From contig CALMBF010000164.1 in the NCBI GenBank assembly GCA_937860145.1, positions 1-64,000 of the forward strand: a stretch of DNA of 64,000 nucleotides, written 5' to 3'. Shown piece by piece: positions 38,571 to 50,130 of this stretch. The position numbers and the translations under genes were made by a program. Every line of letters begins with the position of its first letter. Within the stretch, counting starts at the first letter, position 1. A model generated the notes under the pieces. The model was not told the DNA's origin and did not search any database. It was given only the letters and a program-made list of their open reading frames with translations. The DNA is from an uncultured Geobacter sp. GTDB taxonomy: Bacteria; Desulfobacterota; Desulfuromonadia; Geobacterales; DSM-12255.

Positions 38571-39399
38571 GAAAACGGGGCTCGGCAAGGGGATCGGAGC
38601 GCTGCTCAAGGCTGATGACAAGGCGCAGGGGAACTATTTCATCTGCCCCATCGAAAATATAAAACCGAACAGGGCACAGCCTCGCAAGACCTTTGATGCC
38701 GACAAGCTGGAGGAGTTGGCGGCCTCCATCCGGGTGCAGGGGATCATCCAGCCCATCGTCGTGATCGAAAAGGGGGCGCACTACGAGATCATAGCCGGCG
38801 AGCGCCGCTGGCGTGCCGCCCAGAAGGCCGAGCTGCGCGAGGTGCCGGTTGTCATTCAGAATGTGAATGACAACGTCGCCCTTGAAATGGCCCTGATCGA
38901 GAATATCCAGCGTGAAGACCTGAACGCGGTGGAGGAGGCCCACGCCTACCGTTCCCTCATGGAGACCATCGGGCTGTCCCAGGAAGAGATGGCAAAGCGG
39001 GTCGGCAAGGACCGTTCTACCGTGGCCAATTCCCTGCGACTCCTGAAGCTGCCGGAAGACGTCCAGAGGGACATTATTGCCGAGCGCCTGACCATGGGAC
39101 ATGCCCGGGCACTCCTTGCCCTCGAGGAGCCGGAACTTATCCGCAAGGCCAGAGAAGACATCCTGAAAAGGCACCTCAGTGTCCGCAGTGCCGAGGCCCT
39201 CGTGAAGAAACTGAAGAATCCCGTGCCGCAGAAAGGGGTGAAGAAGCCGGAGCGGGAGCTGGTTGACCTCGTGGAGCAGCTGAAGCGGCGGTTCCAGGCG
39301 AAGGTCGACATCAAGGCTGGTAGCCGGGGGGGGAAGATCGAGATCAGCTACAGCGGCCGGGAGGAGCTGGCGCGCATCGTGGAGCTGCTGGGAATCTGA
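38563..39399 (+). CDS. parB: Chromosome-partitioning protein ParB (Spo0J)
   Basis: The 278-residue protein has the N-terminal NRAQPRKTF box, the CTP-binding/ParB-N motif AGERRWRAAQ, a helix-turn-helix (LSQEEMAKRVGKDRSTVANSLRLLKLP, in part) and a C-terminal dimerisation domain. It binds parS and loads as a CTP-dependent clamp. GGAGGGG lies inside the parA 3' end as its ribosome site. One degenerate parS-like site was noticed at 33824-33839. Confidence 0.96.
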   Translation: MVKKTGLGKGIGALLKADDKAQGNYFICPIENIKPNRAQPRKTFDADKLEELAASIRVQGIIQPIVVIEKGAHYEIIAGERRWRAAQKAELREVPVVIQNVNDNVALEMALIENIQREDLNAVEEAHAYRSLMETIGLSQEEMAKRVGKDRSTVANSLRLLKLPEDVQRDIIAERLTMGHARALLALEEPELIRKAREDILKRHLSVRSAEALVKKLKNPVPQKGVKKPERELVDLVEQLKRRFQAKVDIKAGSRGGKIEISYSGREELARIVELLGI

Positions 39400-39622
39400 A
39401 GGAGAGGACATTCTCCCGGTCCTCCGCGAATGACCCGGATGGTGGGAGTGTTGGCGGCTGTTGAACCTAGGTGCCGTAGAGCTTAAATGCCGCTAATCAA
39501 AAGGAAATTGCTTGACAATGTAAACAGGCATGTGGTAGCAATCACGTGTTTATGGTCCGGGTATGAGCATGCCCGTCCTTCGTGTATGCAGTATACAATC
39601 CCGAAAAACAAGAGGTGGCAGC
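39400..39622. other. Intergenic region between parB and the ATP synthase operon
   Basis: No gene is seen in this stretch. It contains the candidate atp promoter (39512-39541) and the AGGTGG ribosome site of the b' gene. A possible frame opening at 39563 is only an upstream extension of that gene. Confidence 0.6.
39512..39541 (+). promoter_or_regulatory. Candidate sigma-70 promoter of the atp operon
   Basis: A perfect TTGACA (39512-39517) is followed by a weak -10, TAGCAA, with an 18-bp spacer. It lies about 80 bases ahead of the first atp gene. Confidence 0.45.
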
Positions 39623-40048
39623 GTGATTAACATAGATCTGGCGATACTGATTCAGCTGGTCAACTTTCTGGTCCTGATGTTCATACTGAATGTCTTCCTC
39701 TACAAGCCGATCAGGAAGGTCCTTGCCGAGCGTCAGGGTCGCATCGCAGAAGCAAAAGGTCGCGCAGAGGATGTTGATCGGGACGTGCAGGGGAAGATGG
39801 CAGAATACGAGGCACGCCTCAAGGCCATGAAGTCGGGTGCTGCCGACGAGCGGGGGGTCTTGGTCAAGGAGGCCCAGGTTGAGGAGGCTGCCATACTGGA
39901 AGCTGCCCGCAAGGAAGCATCTGAAACCCTTGCCGCCATCAAGACCAGGGTAGCCAAGGAGTCAGCCGACGCCAGGGTGCTCCTCCAGGAGCAGGCCAAG
40001 GCGCTGTCCGTCGATATATGTGAAAAGGTTCTCGGAAGGAGCTTGTAA
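39623..40048 (+). CDS. atpF': F0F1 ATP synthase subunit b'
   Basis: GTG at 39623 with AGGTGG upstream gives a 141-residue protein of normal length; the frame could open at 39563 but that adds unrelated residues. One N-terminal transmembrane helix (about 5-25) is followed by a long charged coiled coil. It forms the peripheral stalk as a heterodimer with b. It begins the atpF'FHAGDC operon, which lacks atpB, atpE and atpI. Confidence 0.9.
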   Translation: MINIDLAILIQLVNFLVLMFILNVFLYKPIRKVLAERQGRIAEAKGRAEDVDRDVQGKMAEYEARLKAMKSGAADERGVLVKEAQVEEAAILEAARKEASETLAAIKTRVAKESADARVLLQEQAKALSVDICEKVLGRSL

Positions 40049-40049
40049 T

Positions 40050-40670
40050 ATGAAGCGCTGTATGGAAGTTATACGCAAGCCGGTAGTCGTTGCAGGTGCA
40101 CAGGTCATCCTGCTGATTCTGTTGGCCGGCTTCGGCTTCGCCAGTGAAGCCGGCGGCGAGGCCCATGGCGGAGGCCATGGTGGTGCAGCCCAGTGGAAGG
40201 ATTTCATGTGGCGCTGTGTGGACTTTGCCGCCCTCGTCATTGTCATGGTCTGGGCAGTGAAGAAAGCTGACATGAAGAAGGCCCTGGCAGACCGCCAGGC
40301 GGGGATCGATAAAGCCCTGCGCGAAGCTGACGAGCTCAAGGTTGCCGCCGAGAAGAAGTTTGCCGAGTACAATGCCAAGCTGGCCCAGGCCAACAAGGAA
40401 GCCGAGGAGTTGCAGAAGGCCATCCGTGAGGAAGGCCTTGCCGAAAAGACGCGCATTGTTGCAGAAGCCCAGGCGGCTGGTGAAAGAATCAAGTCGCAGG
40501 CACAGATGATGGCCGATCAGGAGATCGTCAGGGCCAGGTCCGAACTGCGCGAAGAGGCTGCACGTCTTGCGGTGCAGCTGGCCGAGCAGACCCTCAAGGG
40601 CGCGGTTCGCGCTGATGATCAGGATCGGCTGGTTGGAGAATATCTTACCAAGGTGGTGGAATTACATTGA
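40050..40670 (+). CDS. atpF: F0F1 ATP synthase subunit b
   Basis: ATG 40050 follows AGGAG by eight bases; the ATG at 40020 is inside the previous gene. The 206-residue protein has an extra N-terminal hydrophobic stretch (about 11-31), a Gly/His-rich linker (GGEAHGGGHGG), then the membrane anchor (about 54-70) and the long coiled-coil stalk. The extra N-terminal segment looks like a signal peptide or a second span, which is also seen in some delta-proteobacterial b subunits. Confidence 0.92.
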   Translation: MKRCMEVIRKPVVVAGAQVILLILLAGFGFASEAGGEAHGGGHGGAAQWKDFMWRCVDFAALVIVMVWAVKKADMKKALADRQAGIDKALREADELKVAAEKKFAEYNAKLAQANKEAEELQKAIREEGLAEKTRIVAEAQAAGERIKSQAQMMADQEIVRARSELREEAARLAVQLAEQTLKGAVRADDQDRLVGEYLTKVVELH

Positions 40671-41209
40671 GCGCGAACGCTATAGCACGTCGTTACGCCA
40701 AGGCACTCGTCCAGATTGCTGCCGAAGAGAGTGCCGTGGAGAAGTTTCATGGTGAGCTGGCGAGGATAGAGAAGTTGTTTGCCGACTGTCCCGAACTCGG
40801 CTCGCTCCTGTCCAATCCCGCATACGGTATCGAAGCCAAGCTTGAGGCACTTCGCGAAGTCGCCGACAAGCTGCAGCTCTCCGAGACCATCCGCAATTTC
40901 CTCCTTCTCCTCCAGGAGAGAAACCGTGTGGGGTGTCTTGCCCAGATCATCTCCTGCTACAGTGTCCTGGCAGACGAGCTGTCTGGCGTGCTTCGCCCGG
41001 TCGTCACCACCGCCCTCCCCCTCGACGAGGGTCGGGTGGCTGAAATCAAGGCGGCTCTGGAGAAGAGCACGGGGAAAAAGATCATTCTGCAGGTCGAGGT
41101 TGAGCCCTCACTTATCGGTGGCATTGTTACCAGGATCGGCGACAAGGTTCTGGATGGTAGCGTGAAGACACAGTTAGTACGAATTGAAGATATATTACAG
41201 AAGGGGTGA
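40667..41209 (+). CDS. atpH: F0F1 ATP synthase subunit delta
   Basis: The 180-residue protein starts at TTG 40667, overlapping the atpF stop in a TTGA junction. It carries the delta/OSCP fold with ARRYAKAL near the start and a C-terminal LDGSVKTQL. It clamps the peripheral stalk to the top of the alpha/beta hexamer. The rare TTG start next to a translating ribosome suggests coupled, possibly limited, synthesis. Confidence 0.93.
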   Translation: MSANAIARRYAKALVQIAAEESAVEKFHGELARIEKLFADCPELGSLLSNPAYGIEAKLEALREVADKLQLSETIRNFLLLLQERNRVGCLAQIISCYSVLADELSGVLRPVVTTALPLDEGRVAEIKAALEKSTGKKIILQVEVEPSLIGGIVTRIGDKVLDGSVKTQLVRIEDILQKG

Positions 41210-42730
<1,521 letters not shown>

Positions 42731-42750
42731 ATCAAGGACGGATTTTCGTT

Positions 42751-43620
42751 ATGCCAAGTCTCAAGAGTATTAAAAAGCGTATCAGCTCGGTCAAAAACAC
42801 GCGCCAGATCACGAAAGCCATGAAAATGGTTTCGGCTGCCAAGCTCCGCCGCGCTCAGGAAAACGTGGTTGCCGCCCGCCCTTACGCGACAAAACTGGCG
42901 GAAGTGCTCGGGCGTCTGGCTGCCAGTGTCCCTGCCGACTGCAGCCCGCTTCTTCAGCGGCGCGAAGGGGCCAGCAAGGCTCTTTTGGTGGTGGTGACCT
43001 CAGACCGTGGACTGTGCGGCGGGTTCAATGCCAACCTGTGTAAAGCAGCAGACCGCTTTGTCAAGGAGCGCAAATCCGATTACGCAGAGTTGAAAATCAT
43101 GACCCTTGGCCGCAAAGGGTATGATTTCCTCAAAAATCGCCACGGTGTCTGGAAGAATCACGCCAATATCCAGTCGAATCTGACGTTCCAGACCGCGGTC
43201 GTCCTCGCACAGGAAATCATCGAAGGCTATCTGGCCGAAGAGTACGATGAAGTTCATGTCCTGTACAACGAGTTCCGCAGCGTCATGTCCCAAGAGATCA
43301 CCTTTACTCAGCTCCTGCCGGTGACTCCGCCTGCATCGGAAGCAGAGGAAACGGTGCCGCGCGAATACATCTACGAACCGGGCCAGGGTGAACTCCTTGC
43401 CGAACTGCTCCCCAAGCATATCGAAGTGCAGATCTTCAAGACGCTTCTGGAGTCGGTTGCCGGTGAACATGGTGCACGTATGACGGCCATGGACAGCGCC
43501 TCGAAAAATGCCACCGAGATGATCGGCAAGCTGACTCTCATCTACAACCGGGCTCGTCAGGCTGCGATCACCAAGGAGCTGATGGAGATCATCTCCGGGG
43601 CCGAGTCGGTAAAAGGTTAA
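42751..43620 (+). CDS. atpG: F0F1 ATP synthase subunit gamma
   Basis: The 289-residue rotor shaft protein has the conserved N-terminal helix ([18 protein letters not shown]), [12 protein letters not shown], and the C-terminal helix ending [24 protein letters not shown] precedes the start. It is normal in length. Confidence 0.97.
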   Translation: MPSLKSIKKRISSVKNTRQITKAMKMVSAAKLRRAQENVVAARPYATKLAEVLGRLAASVPADCSPLLQRREGASKALLVVVTSDRGLCGGFNANLCKAADRFVKERKSDYAELKIMTLGRKGYDFLKNRHGVWKNHANIQSNLTFQTAVVLAQEIIEGYLAEEYDEVHVLYNEFRSVMSQEITFTQLLPVTPPASEAEETVPREYIYEPGQGELLAELLPKHIEVQIFKTLLESVAGEHGARMTAMDSASKNATEMIGKLTLIYNRARQAAITKELMEIISGAESVKG

Positions 43621-43646
43621 TAAGGATACGATCCATTAATTAATAG

Positions 43647-45089
<1,443 letters not shown>

Positions 45090-45109
45090 AAAATCTGGCT
45101 AATGGCGCG

Positions 45110-45166
45110 AGGCTAAGGGCTAAAGGTTCTGGAATTGCCCGGACTTTATCCCTTAGCCCTTAGCCT
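45110..45166. repeat. 14-bp inverted repeat between atpD and atpC
   Basis: AGGCTAAGGGCTAA (45110-45123) and TTAGCCCTTAGCCT (45153-45166) are perfect inverse copies around a 29-base spacer. Each arm is built from a repeated GGCTAA-type unit. The right arm ends just before the atpC ribosome site GAGG (45168-45171). It could fold in the mRNA. It resembles the simple intergenic tracts at 15390 and 18641. Confidence 0.75.
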
Positions 45167-45177
45167 AGAGGTTATAT

Positions 45178-45591
45178 ATGGCTGAAAAACTCAAACTAGA
45201 ACTGGTTACACCCTACAAGAAAGTCCTCTCCGAAGAGGTGGACGAGATTACCGCGAGCGGATCCCTTGGTGAATTCGGAGTTCTCCCCGGCCATGCTCCG
45301 ATGCTCTCCTCCCTGAAGATCGGCGAGTTCAGCTACAAGCAGGATGGAGTGATCCACAACATGGCTGTGAACTGGGGTTTCCTTGAGGTGGAGGATGACC
45401 GCACCACCGTACTCGTGCAGACCGCCGAGCGTGCCGACGAGATAGACCTGGAGCGGGCAAAGGCTGCCATGGGACGTGCCGAGGAGATGCTGAAGAAACT
45501 GACACCGGAAGATAAGCAGTTTAAAATCTACGAGGCCGCTCTTGAGCGGGCAATCATCAGGATGCAGGTTGCCGGCAAGTCAGTAAAGTAG
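45178..45591 (+). CDS. atpC: F0F1 ATP synthase subunit epsilon
   Basis: The 137-residue protein has the epsilon beta sandwich (LELVTPYKKVLSEEVDEI, GEFGVLPGHAPM) and the C-terminal two-helix inhibitory domain. GAGG lies before the ATG. It ends the atp operon and is followed by a terminator. Confidence 0.96.
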   Translation: MAEKLKLELVTPYKKVLSEEVDEITASGSLGEFGVLPGHAPMLSSLKIGEFSYKQDGVIHNMAVNWGFLEVEDDRTTVLVQTAERADEIDLERAKAAMGRAEEMLKKLTPEDKQFKIYEAALERAIIRMQVAGKSVK

Positions 45592-45610
45592 TATTATCAC
45601 CTTCCTTCAC

Positions 45611-45638
45611 AAGCGGCTTTCGGGCCGCTTTTTTTTTA
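45611..45638 (+). terminator. Rho-independent terminator of the atp operon
   Basis: AAGCGGC (45611-45617) pairs with GCCGCTT (45624-45630) around TTTCGG, followed by a run of seven T. Confidence 0.92.
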
Positions 45639-45723
45639 TCCGGCTACTGGCGCAACGCATTGTCAACGGGAAGACTGATCTGCCAGTAAGTTCTTGGACA
45701 GTCAATCACGGGGAGTCTGAACG

Positions 45724-46734
45724 ATGAGCAGGCCTGTCATAGCGGTGACCATGGGCGATCCGTGCGGCATCGGCCCGGAAATAATCGCCCGTTCGCTTGC
45801 GGACGAATCGGTGTGGGAGTCCAGTGTCCCCGTTATCGTTGGTGACGGTGCGGTCATGGCTCGGGCGGTAGCGCTGACGGGTGTGGACATGCCGATCATC
45901 CCGGTGCAACCGGATACCTGGCCTGGAGCAGGATGTGCAAGGGGGGTGTATCTCCTGCAGACCGGTTCGCTGGACGCTGTGGACATGCAGTACGGTCAGC
46001 CCACCCTTGCCACGGGGAGGGCGGTCCACGACTATATTACCACCGCTGCACACCTCTGCTTGTCCGGGAGTGTTGCCGCCATGGCAACGGCCCCCATCAG
46101 CAAAGAGGTCCTCAACAGGGCGGGTTACCACTATCCGGGGCACACGGAACTCCTTGCGGAGTTGACCGGCACGGAGGAGTTCGTTATGATGCTCGCCGGC
46201 GACAAGTTGCGTGTGACGCTCGTCACCATTCATGAAGCCCTTGCCGCTGTTCCGTCCCTCATCACGGTCGAGAAGGTGCTTGCAACCATTCGAATAACGC
46301 ACAAGGACATTGCCCGTTATTTCAAGCGTGACCCGAAAATTGCCGTCCTTTCCCTCAATCCGCACTGCGGAGAAGGGGGCTTGTTCGGTAGCGAAGAAGC
46401 AGCAATCATCTTACCTGCCATTGAAAAGGCACGTGCTCTGGGGATAGATGCTCATGGACCGCTGTCGGCAGATACGCTCTTTCATTTCGCGGCACAGGGA
46501 GACTATGATGCGGTCGTCTGCATGTACCACGACCAGGGACTCATACCGTTGAAGCTCCTCCATTTCGACGATGGAGTCAACATCACGCTGGGACTTCCGC
46601 TGATCAGGACATCTGTCGATCACGGAACGGCATACGGGATTGCTGGCCGGGGCTGTGCCTCTGCTGCCAGCATGACGGCCGCCATCAACGTCGCTGCAAG
46701 GATGGCTGCGAGTACATCGGTTATCGGTGATTGA
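45724..46734 (+). CDS. pdxA: 4-hydroxythreonine-4-phosphate dehydrogenase
   Basis: The 336-residue NAD-dependent enzyme of pyridoxal 5'-phosphate synthesis has GDPCGIGPEI, the metal-binding histidines in GHTELLAE and YHDQGLIPLK, and RTSVDHGTAYGIAG at the C-terminus. GGGAG precedes the start. Length and motifs are normal. The next gene starts one base after its stop, so they probably form one transcript with mtgA. Confidence 0.96.
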   Translation: MSRPVIAVTMGDPCGIGPEIIARSLADESVWESSVPVIVGDGAVMARAVALTGVDMPIIPVQPDTWPGAGCARGVYLLQTGSLDAVDMQYGQPTLATGRAVHDYITTAAHLCLSGSVAAMATAPISKEVLNRAGYHYPGHTELLAELTGTEEFVMMLAGDKLRVTLVTIHEALAAVPSLITVEKVLATIRITHKDIARYFKRDPKIAVLSLNPHCGEGGLFGSEEAAIILPAIEKARALGIDAHGPLSADTLFHFAAQGDYDAVVCMYHDQGLIPLKLLHFDDGVNITLGLPLIRTSVDHGTAYGIAGRGCASAASMTAAINVAARMAASTSVIGD

Positions 46735-46735
46735 G

Positions 46736-47815
46736 ATGAATGACAGGACAAGCCGCGAGCTGCAGAGCGACCCGCGGCATCATGCCACCATGGATACGCT
46801 GATGGAGATCGCTAGGACGCTGGCATCTCCCCGCGACATCGGTGAGATACTTGAGCAGATCATGCTGCAGGTGAGCCGGCTGCTCAATCCGAAGGCATGG
46901 TCCCTGCTGCTCCGTGATGAAGAGACCGGAGAGCTGGAGTTCGCGGTCGTCGTCTCGGAAATTGCCGAAAAACTCAAAGGAGTCAAGGTGCCGCGCGGAC
47001 ACGGTGTGGCCGGGTGGGTAGCAGAGCACGGCGAGGCGGTCATCATCCCGGATGTCAGTCGCGATGAGCGTTTTGCCATGGAAATCGACAAGTCGTTCTC
47101 GTTCAGGACACGGTCCCTTGCCTGCGTCCCCTTGAAATGCCAAAACAAGGTGTTCGGGGTGATCGAACTGATCAACAGCCTTGAAGAGAGGGAATTCAAC
47201 CAGTTCGATATGCAGGTGTTGACGACCATTGCCGATTTCGCGGGTATTGCCATCTCCAACGAGCGGGCTATCGCCAGGATCAAACTGATGGTGATAACCG
47301 ATGACCTTACCGGCCTGTTCAATGCCAAGTACATATTTGATCAGGTGGCCTACGAGGTTGAACGGGCCAAGCGTTACTCAACGCAGGTGTCGCTGGTGTT
47401 CTTTGATCTGGACAGGTTCAAGAATGTCAACGATACCCATGGTCATCTCGTCGGCAGTGCTCTCCTTGCGGAAGTAGGGGCTCTCGTTAGAACACACATT
47501 CGCAGCGCCGACAAGGGTGCCAGGTACGGTGGCGACGAATTTGTCGTCCTTCTCCCCCAGACCGACAAGGGGGGGGCTCTCAGTTTTGCCCGCAAGCTGC
47601 ACAAGGCCATCGAGTCAGAGGTTTTTAGCGCCAATAGTGGGATGAACCTGAAGATAACCGGAAGTTTCGGCGTGGCGACCTATCCTGAAGATGCGACAAC
47701 GTCCAATGAGCTGGTTATCGCGGCTGACACGGCCATGTACCGTGCCAAGGAGCTCGGTCGCAACGGCGTCTGTGTTGCGGGCAGCGACAGTATCGACGAT
47801 GGTTTCAGTAGATGA
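46736..47815 (+). CDS. GAF-GGDEF diguanylate cyclase
   Basis: ATG 46736 lies right after the pdxA stop with GGTGA upstream; an overlapping GTG at 46727 is possible. The 359-residue protein has an N-terminal GAF sensor domain (about 20-175) and a GGDEF domain with the intact active motif RYGGDEFVVLLP. An RxxD inhibitory site (RSAD) sits five residues before GGDEF, so c-di-GMP synthesis with product inhibition is expected. It has no transmembrane segment, so it senses a cytoplasmic ligand. Its stop overlaps the mtgA start (ATGA). Confidence 0.93.
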   Translation: MNDRTSRELQSDPRHHATMDTLMEIARTLASPRDIGEILEQIMLQVSRLLNPKAWSLLLRDEETGELEFAVVVSEIAEKLKGVKVPRGHGVAGWVAEHGEAVIIPDVSRDERFAMEIDKSFSFRTRSLACVPLKCQNKVFGVIELINSLEEREFNQFDMQVLTTIADFAGIAISNERAIARIKLMVITDDLTGLFNAKYIFDQVAYEVERAKRYSTQVSLVFFDLDRFKNVNDTHGHLVGSALLAEVGALVRTHIRSADKGARYGGDEFVVLLPQTDKGGALSFARKLHKAIESEVFSANSGMNLKITGSFGVATYPEDATTSNELVIAADTAMYRAKELGRNGVCVAGSDSIDDGFSR

Positions 47816-48759
47816 AAAAGTACCTTGGCTTCGGTATCCTGCTTCTGGCAGCCTACATCGGATACATTGCTGTTTCCCTCTTCCTTCTCCCCCCCATAGC
47901 GGATCTCAAAAACAGAAAAACGACGATGACTATCCAGATCAAGGACTGGCAGGGAGCATACCACAACTTTCTGCTTGGTCCGAAAAACAGGTACTGGACA
48001 CCGGGGGGGAACATTCCCGCCGAGATGAAGTGGGCAGTGGTCCTGGCTGAGGATGCCAATTTTTACCGGCACGAAGGGGTGGATGTCAAGGCGATCAAAA
48101 ATGCCATACGCCATGACCTGGAAAAGAAGTCATTTGCTCGGGGCGCGTCGACGCTGACCCAGCAGCTGGCAAAGAATATTTACCTCTCCCGGGAAAAAAC
48201 GGTCACCAGGAAGCTGAAGGAGCTCTATCTTGCCCTGCGCATGGAACAGGAGCTGACCAAGGGAAGAATCCTTGAACTCTACCTGAACGTGGTCGAACTG
48301 GGGCCAATGGTGTACGGAGTGGGACACGCTTCCCGTTATTACTTCGGCAAGACGACGGATGAGCTTACCCCCCGGGAATCCGCGTTCCTCATTGCCATGC
48401 TCCCCGGTCCGCGGGTGGCGTACAACCCGTACCGAAACCTGGACAAGGTGCTGAAACGCTCCGACGTGATCCTGAAGCTGCTACGAAATAAAAATGTGCT
48501 GAGTGGTGAGGAATATGCTGCGGCCATCGCCGCAGTTCCGAATATCAACGGATTGCAGCGCAAGGTCGATGAAAGTATCAGGAAAGAGGATACCTTCGCC
48601 AACCAGAGCAGTGTGGCAGGCAGAACGGGGAGTGGGGAGCAGCCTCCGGAGGGAGAAAAAAAGGAGCAGGCAACTCCAGGCCAGGCCACGGATACACCCG
48701 CTCCTAACAGCAAGGAAGGCGCCGAGCCGGTCGGAACCAACGGGGCATCGGGGCGGTAA
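47812..48759 (+). CDS. mtgA: Monofunctional peptidoglycan transglycosylase
   Basis: The 315-residue membrane protein polymerises lipid II into glycan strands. It has an N-terminal anchor (about 5-25) and GT51 motifs: EDANFYRHEG with catalytic Glu80, GASTLTQQLAKNIYLS and LELYLNVVELGP. The C-terminal tail after about residue 260 is low-complexity (Glu, Pro, Ala, Gly) and longer than in the E. coli enzyme. It converges with the leftward PP-loop gene, five bases away. Confidence 0.92.
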   Translation: MKKYLGFGILLLAAYIGYIAVSLFLLPPIADLKNRKTTMTIQIKDWQGAYHNFLLGPKNRYWTPGGNIPAEMKWAVVLAEDANFYRHEGVDVKAIKNAIRHDLEKKSFARGASTLTQQLAKNIYLSREKTVTRKLKELYLALRMEQELTKGRILELYLNVVELGPMVYGVGHASRYYFGKTTDELTPRESAFLIAMLPGPRVAYNPYRNLDKVLKRSDVILKLLRNKNVLSGEEYAAAIAAVPNINGLQRKVDESIRKEDTFANQSSVAGRTGSGEQPPEGEKKEQATPGQATDTPAPNSKEGAEPVGTNGASGR

Positions 48760-48764
48760 CCTCT

Positions 48765-49766
48765 CTATATCCTGTAGGGTTCCACATCTTCCGGTAAAAA
48801 AGAGTTATTGCAGCTGAACTCCCTCTCCCCGCCGGCAATCACCTTCAAACGCGCCGGTTCATTTCTGGCCGCCTTCGTGTATCTGAGGAGAATCCTTCCG
48901 GCCGTATCAAGGGCGGCCTCGTCGGCCTGACCGATGAGCAGTCCGTATGGGCTTCCACCATCCTCCCAACGGATGATGATTTCCCCCTCCATGGCGTACT
49001 GAAACAGCAGGTTATTCTCCTCCTCATCCCTGCCGACGATCAACCGGACCGAAGGGGCCAGGCGGAAGTGTCTCCCGACCCGCAGCAGTCGAAAGTCGCG
49101 CGCATCCAGTTTTTCGGCGTGGGAGAAGATGTCCCTTACCTTCGAGGCGTAGGAGACCTCCGTCAGGAGGCACCCTCCTGCAGGGTTCGGGTACTCCTGC
49201 ACCCCCAGTTCGGCGGCGAGACGTATCTGCTCCTTCCGGGAACGCCCCTTGATGGCAGGGAGTTTTTCCCGGTCTATCCATCCTTCAAGTTCAGGTTTCG
49301 TGGGGGGGAGAAATCTGGCCGAGAGGGGGCGGAGCAGGAGGCCCTCCAACCCGCAATCGACCTCCACAACCCGCAGGGCGTCGCGGCGCTGGCTCATGGG
49401 GCGCTGGCCGAGAACTTCGCCGGTGATGACGAAATCGGCACCGGTTTCCACCATCAATTCCCTGGCTTTCCTGAGAAAATAGGCATGGCAGTCTATGCAG
49501 GGGTTCACTGCTTTACCGTAACCATGCCGGGGATTGCGCAGCATTTCAAGATACTCTTCGTCGAGGTTGCAGATGGTGAGTGTGACATTGAGCAGTTCGG
49601 CTCCACGTCGGGCATCATACTTGCCGCTGTCCGAATCGGGGGAAACGCCGAAGAAGGGGGAGGTGAAATGAATGGCCCTGACATCGATTCCCTGAACCTG
49701 CATCAGCCTGATGGCAAGGGTGGAATCGAGGCCGCCGGAGAAGAGAGCGATAGCTTTACGCTGCAC
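48765..49766 (-). CDS. PP-loop ATPase, ThiI/MnmA-like tRNA thiolation family
   Basis: The 333-residue protein has the PP-loop SGGLDST (10-16), NPCIDCH with two cysteines (about 88-94), GADFVITGEVLGQRPMSQ and a later CLL motif (AGGCLLTE). It belongs to a group related to MnmA and ThiI, which adenylate tRNA bases for sulfur insertion, and is often annotated simply as a thiouridylase. The true MnmA domain set is incomplete here, so the exact modification is unknown. Confidence 0.8.
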   Translation of the reverse strand: MQRKAIALFSGGLDSTLAIRLMQVQGIDVRAIHFTSPFFGVSPDSDSGKYDARRGAELLNVTLTICNLDEEYLEMLRNPRHGYGKAVNPCIDCHAYFLRKARELMVETGADFVITGEVLGQRPMSQRRDALRVVEVDCGLEGLLLRPLSARFLPPTKPELEGWIDREKLPAIKGRSRKEQIRLAAELGVQEYPNPAGGCLLTEVSYASKVRDIFSHAEKLDARDFRLLRVGRHFRLAPSVRLIVGRDEEENNLLFQYAMEGEIIIRWEDGGSPYGLLIGQADEAALDTAGRILLRYTKAARNEPARLKVIAGGEREFSCNNSFLPEDVEPYRI

Positions 49767-50009
49767 GGTTATAACTCCACGTAAAATTAATGAAGGACAC
49801 GCCTCTTACAAAATAGACGAAACGAACCGATTACTCAAGGGGGTTGGCAGGTGCGCAACAATAATCCAGCAGTGGCACCTCTCTGTACGGTGCCAATCTG
49901 GCAACGGCAGGGAAGACACCGGAGGATGCAGGACTTATCCCGTGCAGTGATCAGGGACTAAAAATGTCTTGCACGTGAGGGTGTTGCGTGCTATATCTGT
50001 CAGATCAGT
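49767..50009. other. Intergenic region before tRNA-Pro
   Basis: This 243-bp stretch contains no gene. A 7-bp perfect inverted repeat, TGGCACC/GGTGCCA, lies at 49873-49895, and the tRNA promoter is at its end. Confidence 0.6.
49969..49997 (+). promoter_or_regulatory. Sigma-70 promoter of tRNA-Pro
   Basis: TTGCAC (49969-49974), a 17-bp spacer and TATATC (49992-49997) place the start a few bases before the mature tRNA end at 50010. Confidence 0.7.
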
Positions 50010-50086
50010 CGGGGCGTAGCGCAGCCTGGTAGCGCACCTGCTTCGGGAGCAGGGGGTCGGAAGTTCGAATCTTCTCGCCCCGACCA
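50010..50086 (+). tRNA. tRNA-Pro (anticodon CGG)
   Basis: The 77-nt cloverleaf has CGGGGCG/CGCCCCG acceptor stem, anticodon loop TTCGGGA with anticodon CGG, GTTCGAATC T-loop and encoded CCA. A terminator follows at once, so it is a single-gene transcript. Confidence 0.97.
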
Positions 50087-50096
50087 AAAAATTAGG

Positions 50097-50130
50097 GGGG
50101 TTGCGGCATAAGCCGCAGCCCCTTTTTTCT
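50097..50130 (+). terminator. Rho-independent terminator of tRNA-Pro
   Basis: GGGGTTGCGGC (50097-50107) pairs with GCCGCAGCCCC (50112-50122) with one G-T wobble and an ATAA loop, followed by six T. Confidence 0.9.

Noticed and set aside
50010-50086. tRNA-Pro as attachment site of a genomic island carrying the cytochromes
   Set aside because: No integrase and no direct repeat of the tRNA 3' end were seen within the window. The right end lies outside it, so the idea stays open but unsupported.
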